Origin: Ferruginibacter sp.
GTDB lineage: Bacteria > Bacteroidota > Bacteroidia > Chitinophagales > Chitinophagaceae
Length of the DNA stretch: 64,000 nucleotides
NCBI GenBank assembly: GCA_025963635.1
Contig: JAOQAK010000035.1
Span: 62,001 to 126,000, forward strand
Direction of reading: 5' to 3'
Position numbers and translations under genes: made by a program. This document shows, piece after piece, positions 59,054-64,000 of the stretch (within the stretch, counting starts at the first letter, position 1; each line of letters starts with the position of its first letter). The notes below the pieces were generated by a model that made no database searches, was not told the origin of the DNA, and was given only the letters and a program-made list of their open reading frames with translations.

Positions 59054-61207
59054 CTAAGCTTCACTCATCCTTCTCAAATAATTCATTACAGCAGAAATTT
59101 CACCGTAAGAATACTCATCCCCCAGCTTTTGTTTTACCGGAGAAATGGCCAGGCTATTTTTATTTTCTTCGATGGCTTTTGTGATCGCCGCCTGTTTATC
59201 AGAGCTCACGATTTCGTTGATGGCGATTTCGCCGGTAAAAACAAAATGACCAAGATGTTCTTCAATCGTACTTCTTTTAAGTTCACGGTGAGCGGCAATT
59301 TCGTCGATATCCCTGCCTTGCTGAAACAACCGCAGGCTGAGCAATTTTGTTTCGGTAGATTTATTGCTCACAGTCGCCATCCGTTGCCGTTTTGGAGCTT
59401 TTGCACTCATGTTGGGGCTAAGATTATTTGCCCGGCAATAATCGATAATGGGATCAAGAAAAGATGATCCATATTTTACCAGTTTAAGGTTTCCGAACCC
59501 TGAAATATTGGAAAGATCAGACATAGTTACCGGCAAATAAGTGGCCATTTCTACCAATGTAGCATCTGAAAAAACCTGGAAGGCAGCAACATTTTCTTCC
59601 TTCGCCAATTGATATCGAACTGCTTTTAAGGTATTGAACAAATCTTTATATACGCTGCCCGCAGTGGTAGAATGCACAGCAGTTTCTTTCCTTGCAGTAA
59701 CGGATTTCACCAGGCTAACTTTCAATTCACCTTTCAGGATTAGCAAGCTTTTTTCGTTCAACTGCAACACCGGAAACTCTCCTTCACTTTGCTGCAAATA
59801 TTCAAATCGTAGCATTTCCCTTAGATATTGCTTCCACTGGTCCTTGCTGATATCTTTGCCGATGCCAAATGTTTTTATGGATTGATGTTCGGTTCGGGTA
59901 GTACTGCTTCCGCGCAAAAAATCGATCACGTAATTGATGCCGAACCGGCCGTTCAGGCGACTTACCGCACTCAGCAATTTTTGTGCTTCAACGGTAGCGT
60001 CCGCCCTTTCTTCATCGCTCAGGCATACATCGCAACTGCCACAAAAAGCAGGCGCCGCCTCATCAAAATAATTTAATAAATATTGCCGCCTGCATTGCCG
60101 GGTAGAACAGAGCGTTGCCATTTGGTCAAGCTTCTTAAGCATCACCTTCGATTGAGCCGCATTGCCTTCAATGGTGGCAAATTTTTTCAGCTTAAACACA
60201 TCTGCGGCGCTGTAAAACAATATGGCTTCGCTGGGCAATCCGTCTCTGCCCGCCCTGCCGGTTTCCTGGTAATATCCCTCAATATTTTTGGGAAGATCTA
60301 CGTGCACTACGAATCGCACGTTGCTTTTATTGATACCCATTCCGAAAGCAATCGTAGCTACAATGATCTTTATTTCATCCCGTAAAAATCGCTCCTGGTT
60401 ATCCTCCTTAACATTTTTATCAAGTCCCGCGTGGTAGGCTGTGGCTGCATATCCCTTATCGCAAAGATCTTCTGCGAGGCTTTCAGTTGAATTTCGGCTA
60501 AGGCAATAAATGATGCCGCAGTCATCCTTATGCAATTTCAAATACTCCAGCAACTGCTGTAAATAATTTTTCTTTTGCCGGATAAAATAACTGATGTTGG
60601 GGCGATTAAATGAATTTTCAAAAACCCGGTAATTGGATATTTCCAACTTCTGAATGATATCAGTTTTGGTAAGTTTATCGGCAGTAGCCGTTAAGGCAAT
60701 TACCGGTACGCCGGGGAAGCGCTTTTTTAATTGACCGAGCACCAGGTATTCCGGTCTAAAATCGTGGCCCCAATGGCTGATACAATGTGCTTCATCAATG
60801 GCAAAAAGGGATACATTGATATTTTCGAGATAGAGTAATAAACTGTTTTGCCCCAACAGCCTTTCCGGCGCCACATACAACAATTTGAGCTGGTTATTTT
60901 TCAGTCGTTGAATGATGGCCGCCTGTTCAAAACTAGATTGGGAAGAATTTAAAAAAGCCGCGGCAATTCCATTCAACTTCAGTGCATCTACCTGGTCCTT
61001 CATTAAAGCAATCAGCGGCGAAACTACAATGGTAACTCCTTCAAACATCAACGCCGGCACCTGGTAACACAAAGATTTACCGCCCCCGGTGGGCATTAAA
61101 ACAATGCTGTCATTTTTTGCTAAAACATTTTCGATAATTTCCTGCTGGTTGTGCCGGAATTCATCGTAGCCGAAATACTGTTGCAGGGTTTGCCGGATAT
61201 CCATCAT
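59054..61207 (-). CDS. recQ: ATP-dependent DNA helicase RecQ
   Basis: 717 aa, complete. Helicase motifs: FRHNQQEIIENVL (motif 0), LMPTGGGKSLCYQVPAL (I), LFAIDEAHCISHWGHDFRPEY (II plus aromatic-rich loop), ALTATA (III), ATIAFGMGINKSNVRFVVHVDLPKNIEGYYQETGRAGRDG (V-VI); zinc cysteines in CSTRQCRRQYLLNYFDE...CGSCDVCL; winged helix; and an HRDC domain (~520-600, VRYQLAKEENVAAFQVFSDATLVEMATYLP). A C-terminal helical tail follows (~620-717, with DIDEIAAHRELKRSTIEEHLGHFV) as in other long RecQs. It unwinds recombination and fork-repair intermediates. Confidence 0.96.
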   Translation of the reverse strand: MMDIRQTLQQYFGYDEFRHNQQEIIENVLAKNDSIVLMPTGGGKSLCYQVPALMFEGVTIVVSPLIALMKDQVDALKLNGIAAAFLNSSQSSFEQAAIIQRLKNNQLKLLYVAPERLLGQNSLLLYLENINVSLFAIDEAHCISHWGHDFRPEYLVLGQLKKRFPGVPVIALTATADKLTKTDIIQKLEISNYRVFENSFNRPNISYFIRQKKNYLQQLLEYLKLHKDDCGIIYCLSRNSTESLAEDLCDKGYAATAYHAGLDKNVKEDNQERFLRDEIKIIVATIAFGMGINKSNVRFVVHVDLPKNIEGYYQETGRAGRDGLPSEAILFYSAADVFKLKKFATIEGNAAQSKVMLKKLDQMATLCSTRQCRRQYLLNYFDEAAPAFCGSCDVCLSDEERADATVEAQKLLSAVSRLNGRFGINYVIDFLRGSSTTRTEHQSIKTFGIGKDISKDQWKQYLREMLRFEYLQQSEGEFPVLQLNEKSLLILKGELKVSLVKSVTARKETAVHSTTAGSVYKDLFNTLKAVRYQLAKEENVAAFQVFSDATLVEMATYLPVTMSDLSNISGFGNLKLVKYGSSFLDPIIDYCRANNLSPNMSAKAPKRQRMATVSNKSTETKLLSLRLFQQGRDIDEIAAHRELKRSTIEEHLGHFVFTGEIAINEIVSSDKQAAITKAIEENKNSLAISPVKQKLGDEYSYGEISAVMNYLRRMSEA

Positions 61208-61321
61208 ACATTATCATTTTTGTTGATTTCGACCTCGCTAAGTTAAAACAAGATATTCATTAGCAATTGTCTATTCGCTTGAAGCCGTTGGATTTGGTTC
61301 TCCTCCACCATGTAAGTATAA

Positions 61322-61390
61322 AGCCACGAATGCACGAATTAGCATGAACTGAGCCTTAAACACCCTTTCTTAATTCGTGCATTCGTGGCT
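61322..61390. repeat. Long inverted repeat AGCCACGAATGCACGAATT
   Basis: AGCCACGAATGCACGAATT (61322-61340) and its exact complement AATTCGTGCATTCGTGGCT (61372-61390) surround a 31-bp loop. AATTCGTGCATTCGTGGC-type sequences are known to me as intergenic repeats in several bacterial phyla. It lies just upstream of the met promoter. Confidence 0.85.
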
Positions 61391-61404
61391 AACAAAAAAA
61401 TTTA

Positions 61405-61437
61405 TTTGGAATTATTGGATTCCTGCTTATACCTTTG
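61405..61437 (+). promoter_or_regulatory. Bacteroidota-type promoter of the SAM-riboswitch operon
   Basis: TTTG (61405-61408), 21 bp, then TACCTTTG (61430-61437) followed by CG. Transcription would start ~10 bp before the riboswitch aptamer. Confidence 0.75.
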
Positions 61438-61456
61438 CGCCAGTTCTTTAGTTATC

Positions 61457-61566
61457 ACTTATCAAGAAAGGCAGAGGGTAATGGCCCGTTGAAGCCTTGG
61501 CAACCTATTCCGTTTTAATCGGGAATAAGGTGCCAATTCCATCCGCCGGCTGGCGGAGAGATAAGT
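61457..61566 (+). ncRNA. SAM-I (S-box) riboswitch aptamer
   Basis: The S-box core is unmistakable: CTTATCAAGAAAGGCAGAGGG, AATGGCCCGTTGAAGCCTTGG, CAACC, then AAGGTGCCAATTCC and the closing GAGATAAG that pairs with CTTATC (P1). A variable P3-like hairpin (TATTCCGTTTTAATCGGGAATA) and a P4-like hairpin (ATCCGCCGGCTGGCGGA) fall where expected. SAM binding stabilises P1 and represses the methionine genes downstream. A terminator hairpin follows at 61605. Confidence 0.95.
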
Positions 61567-61604
61567 CAGATCCACAGCTCAAAATATCGACCTTAAAAAT
61601 ATTG

Positions 61605-61636
61605 AAGCTCATCTGATTTATCGGGTGAGCTTTTTT
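61605..61636 (+). terminator. Terminator of the SAM-I riboswitch expression platform
   Basis: AAGCTCA, 14-nt loop, TGAGCTTTTTTG: a 7-bp stem and T-run ~40 bp after the aptamer and 115 bp before the first gene. This is the position expected for SAM-dependent transcription termination. Confidence 0.8.
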
Positions 61637-61750
61637 GTTATACCCCGTTCCGGGGGAATATGAAGCTCAGCCGGTAAAAATTCTTTTCGAAATCTTGATG
61701 ATGATTGCTATCACCCATTTCAATCACATTAAATCACTTCCCCAGGGAAG

Positions 61751-62980
61751 ATGGAGGACAACACCATGAGCAACGCAACACAGTTATTACACAGTATCCC
61801 GGTTGATCCGTTAACGGGAGCCATCAGCGTACCCATTTACCAGACAAGTACTTTTGTGCAGGAAGCACCCGGCGTAAATAAGGGCTACGATTATGCAAGA
61901 AGCAATAATCCAACAAGGGCAACTGTAGAAGACATTATTGCCAAACTGGAAAAAGGTAGCACCGGCATCGCTTTCAGCAGCGGGTTGGCAGCCATTGATG
62001 CCGTAATCAAATTGCTAAAAACAGGCGATGAAATTGTAGCAGTAGATGATATCTATGGCGGTGCATTCAGGTTGTTTGCACAGGTGTACGAAAAATTCGG
62101 GATCACTGTAAAGTATGTCGACACCACGAACAACGAAAATGTTTTTAATGCAGTAAACGCCCAAACCAAACTCATCTGGCTGGAAACTCCTACGAACCCA
62201 ACGCTAAAGATTTCAGACATTGCAGCCATCGCAAAAATTGCCAAAGCAAATAATTGTTTGCTCTGCGTGGATAACACTTTTGCTTCTCCTGCCTTGCAGA
62301 ACCCACTTGTATTAGGTGCCGACCTGGTGGTTCATTCTGCAACAAAATATCTTGGGGGGCATAGCGACCTGATCGCAGGCATTGTGGTTACCAAAGATGC
62401 AGCCCTTGGTGCAAAAGTGAAATTTTTACAAAATGCGTGTGGCGCCATTTTATCACCTTTCGACAGCTGGTTGTTGATCCGTGGAATTGAAACTTTGCAC
62501 CTTCGTGTGAAACAACATTGCATCAATGCACAGGTGATTGCTGAATACCTGCAAAATCATCCATTGGTTGATAAGGTGCATTACCCGGGTTTGCCCTCAC
62601 ATCCAAATCACGAAATTGCAAAGAAACAAAGCAAAGGATTTGGAGGAATCGTTTCGTTTTCGCTCAAGGAAGATACCGAAGCAGCCGCTGTGTCATTTGT
62701 TACCAGCACGAAATATTTTTTACTGGCAGAAAGTTTGGGTGGCATCAAAAGCCTGGTGAGCCATCCTGCAAATATGACCCATAAAAGTATTCCGGCAGCA
62801 ACACGCAGGCTGAATGGTGTGAAGGACAGCCTGATTCGTTTAAGTGTAGGCCTCGAAGAAGTAGAAGATTTGGTGAGTGACCTGGAGCAGGCTTTTGAAA
62901 AATTAAAATCAGGGATTGCACTCCAACCTTTGACGGTATCCAAAGAAAGATCCACAACGGTATGCAGTACAAGTGAGTGA
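61751..62980 (+). CDS. Cys/Met metabolism PLP-dependent enzyme (cystathionine gamma-synthase / O-succinyl- or O-acetylhomoserine sulfhydrylase type)
   Basis: 409 aa, or 404 from the second ATG at 61766 (MSNATQLLHSIPVDPLTGAIS). Motifs: VPIYQTSTFVQEAPG...YDYARSNNPTRATVEDIIAKLE, GIAFSSGLAAIDAVIKLL, LIWLETPTNPTLKISDI and the PLP lysine in VVHSATKYLGGHSDLIAG (~200). It joins a sulfur source to an activated homoserine in methionine synthesis; MetB, MetZ or MetY activity cannot be separated by eye. Its C-terminal tail CSTSE and stop lie within the dispersed element (62966-63029). Under SAM-I control, with hom following. Confidence 0.9.
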   Translation: MEDNTMSNATQLLHSIPVDPLTGAISVPIYQTSTFVQEAPGVNKGYDYARSNNPTRATVEDIIAKLEKGSTGIAFSSGLAAIDAVIKLLKTGDEIVAVDDIYGGAFRLFAQVYEKFGITVKYVDTTNNENVFNAVNAQTKLIWLETPTNPTLKISDIAAIAKIAKANNCLLCVDNTFASPALQNPLVLGADLVVHSATKYLGGHSDLIAGIVVTKDAALGAKVKFLQNACGAILSPFDSWLLIRGIETLHLRVKQHCINAQVIAEYLQNHPLVDKVHYPGLPSHPNHEIAKKQSKGFGGIVSFSLKEDTEAAAVSFVTSTKYFLLAESLGGIKSLVSHPANMTHKSIPAATRRLNGVKDSLIRLSVGLEEVEDLVSDLEQAFEKLKSGIALQPLTVSKERSTTVCSTSE

Positions 62981-63029
62981 CACAACGATGTTACGTTGAA
63001 AAACAAATGTTTGTCCAACAAAAAAAGAA
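62966..63029 (+). repeat. Dispersed ~55-bp intergenic element, copy 5 (metB-type/hom junction)
   Basis: GTACAAGTGAGTGACACAACGATG, then GTTGAAAAAC...GTTTGTCCAACAAAAAAAG, aligns along its length with copy 1 (1207-1260), sharing GTGACACAACGATG exactly. It overlaps the end of the trans-sulfuration gene and fills the gap to hom. Confidence 0.7.
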
Positions 63030-63061
63030 GTTTAAAAATATTCAATAAACAAAATAAAAAA

Positions 63062-64000
63062 ATGGAACCTGGTAAACAATTGACAATTGGCCTTTTTGGA
63101 TTTGGTGTGGTGGGTAAAGGGCTGTATGATGTACTGCACAACACGGCTACACTGCAATCGACCATAAAAAAGATCTGTATAAAAAATCCGGATAAAAAGA
63201 GAAGTATCGCAGCAGATAATTTTACTACCGATCCTGCCATGTTATTAAATGATGACAGTATCAATGTGATCGTTGAATTGATCGATGATGCAGATGCAGC
63301 TTTCGAAATAGTAAAAACGGCCCTGCAAAAAGGGAAATCGGTGGTAAGCGCCAATAAGAAAATGATTGCCGAACATTTTGAGGAACTGCTTGCACTGCAG
63401 CAACAATATCAAACACCTTTTTTGTATGAGGCATCCTGTTGTGCCAGCATGCCGCTGATTCGCAACCTGGAAGAATATTACGACAATGACCTGCTGCAAT
63501 CTTTCAGGGGGATCATCAACGGGTCAACGAATTATATTTTAACGAAGATTTTCCAGGAGCATCTTGCTTTTAATGAAGCCTTATTGATGGCCCAGCAACT
63601 GGGTTTTGCAGAAAGCAATCCCAAACTGGATATCGGCGGGTTTGATGCAGCTAATAAACTCAGCATTTTGCTGGCTCATTCCTTTGGAGTGATCGCTACC
63701 ACCAACCAGTTTATTTTCAATGGCATCGAAAACATATCGCTGCAGGATGCAGGCGTAGCAAAAGAAAAACGGTTTAGCATTAAACTGGTGGCAAATGCAC
63801 AAAAATTAAAAAATGGCAAACTGGCCGCTTTTGTATTACCACAATTTGTAAGTGAAAGCGATGACCTGTACCATGTGCAGAATGAATTTAATGGTGTCAT
63901 TACTGAAAGCGCTTTTGCTGACAAACATTTCTTCAAAGGAAAAGGTGCAGGGGCATTCCCCACTGCATCGGCAGTTTTAAGTGATATTTCGGCGTTGCGG
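63062..64000 (+). CDS. hom: Homoserine dehydrogenase, partial
   Basis: 313 codons to the window edge, open at the 3' end. MEPGKQLTIGLFGFGVVGKGLYDVL is the NAD(P)-binding start; VVSANKKMIAEHFEELLAL, FLYEASCCASMPLIRNLEEYYDNDLLQSFRGIINGSTNYILTKIF and LGFAESNPKLDIGGFDAANKLSILLAHSFG are the homoserine dehydrogenase catalytic signature (GxxNGTxNYIL-like; here INGSTNYIL, and DxxGxDAANKL). It reduces aspartate semialdehyde to homoserine, feeding the enzyme encoded upstream. The protein appears monofunctional at its N-terminus, with no aspartokinase domain; an ACT domain may lie beyond the edge. Confidence 0.94.
   Translation, partial: MEPGKQLTIGLFGFGVVGKGLYDVLHNTATLQSTIKKICIKNPDKKRSIAADNFTTDPAMLLNDDSINVIVELIDDADAAFEIVKTALQKGKSVVSANKKMIAEHFEELLALQQQYQTPFLYEASCCASMPLIRNLEEYYDNDLLQSFRGIINGSTNYILTKIFQEHLAFNEALLMAQQLGFAESNPKLDIGGFDAANKLSILLAHSFGVIATTNQFIFNGIENISLQDAGVAKEKRFSIKLVANAQKLKNGKLAAFVLPQFVSESDDLYHVQNEFNGVITESAFADKHFFKGKGAGAFPTASAVLSDISALR

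Larger units (their letters stand above)
61208..61456. other. Gap upstream of the met riboswitch
   Basis: Apart from the inverted repeat at 61322-61390 and the promoter at 61405-61437 I see nothing gene-like in this stretch. The whole 61208-61750 interval has no ORF and is accounted for by repeat, promoter, riboswitch and terminator. Confidence 0.6.

Noticed and set aside
58979-59467. 162-aa plus-strand ORF, and 47502..47768 minus, sharing LHWRRSVQ
   Set aside because: The shared peptide is only the translation of the 27-bp dispersed repeat; the rest is antisense to recQ or intergenic.

Overview
The window reads as chromosomal DNA of a Bacteroidota bacterium, most likely family Chitinophagaceae. 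Evidence: secreted proteins with type IX secretion (T9SS) C-terminal domains, few Shine-Dalgarno sites, promoters of the Bacteroidota form TTG-N19..21-TAnnTTTG, split pntAA/pntAB/pntB, the CcmB-CcmC-CcmD-like arrangement, and AT-leaning intergenic DNA full of short palindromic and heptad repeats. I see no rRNA, tRNA, CRISPR, prophage or complete insertion sequence. The family assignment is an inference from protein style, not from a database search.

Layout. 1-2.1 kb: end of a THUMP-type 23S rRNA methyltransferase (partial), a repeat-rich gap, and a NYN/LOTUS protein. 2.1-9.9 kb: one leftward block of nucleotide-sugar genes (DegT aminotransferase, ugd, uxs, wbpO/tviB-like, wbpP/tviC-like, rmlC, rmlD) behind a textbook promoter; it makes activated sugars for capsule, exopolysaccharide or LPS but contains no glycosyltransferase. 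10-16.5 kb: waaA, a coiled-coil protein, tdk, ccmB/ccmC/ccmD-like, and a glutamate dehydrogenase. 16.5-25 kb leftward: LysM protein, RsmF-like rRNA methyltransferase, pntB-pntAB-pntAA, a methyltransferase, folA, thyA. 25-28.8 kb rightward: an acetyltransferase and two unrelated isocitrate dehydrogenases with a VapBC toxin-antitoxin pair between them. 28.8-33 kb: small enzymes (OsmC, GNAT, methyltransferase, nudK), a decayed DinB/MDMPI gene, a VF530-like protein and a lipoprotein with a TonB C-terminal domain. 33-42.8 kb: mnmA, a lipoprotein, a T9SS subtilase, an RNA methyltransferase, odhB, then two secreted-protein genes (dockerin-like and T9SS/cohesin-like) lying on the opposite strand between odhB and odhA. 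43-51.5 kb: odhA (sucA), pqiA-like, rpsT, aspS, a second PIN toxin module with a frameshifted toxin, rarA. 51.6-55.3 kb: esterase, L,D-transpeptidase-like protein, truncated haemoglobin, ElaA-like acetyltransferase, small secreted protein. 55.5-61.2 kb: uvrA and recQ leftward, separated by a tandem promoter-like array and a 47-codon ORF. 61.4-64 kb: SAM-I riboswitch, trans-sulfuration enzyme and homoserine dehydrogenase (partial).

Most content is housekeeping. Central metabolism is unusually clustered: two isocitrate dehydrogenases, 2-oxoglutarate dehydrogenase E1 and E2, glutamate dehydrogenase and the proton-translocating transhydrogenase all act around 2-oxoglutarate and NADPH. The less ordinary material is between genes: at least five copies of a dispersed ~55-bp element, heptad-repeat hairpins, inverted-repeat arms shared by two loci, a palindromic repeat that has become the N-terminus of dihydrofolate reductase, and a triple 40-bp array in which every unit carries a full Bacteroidota promoter match.
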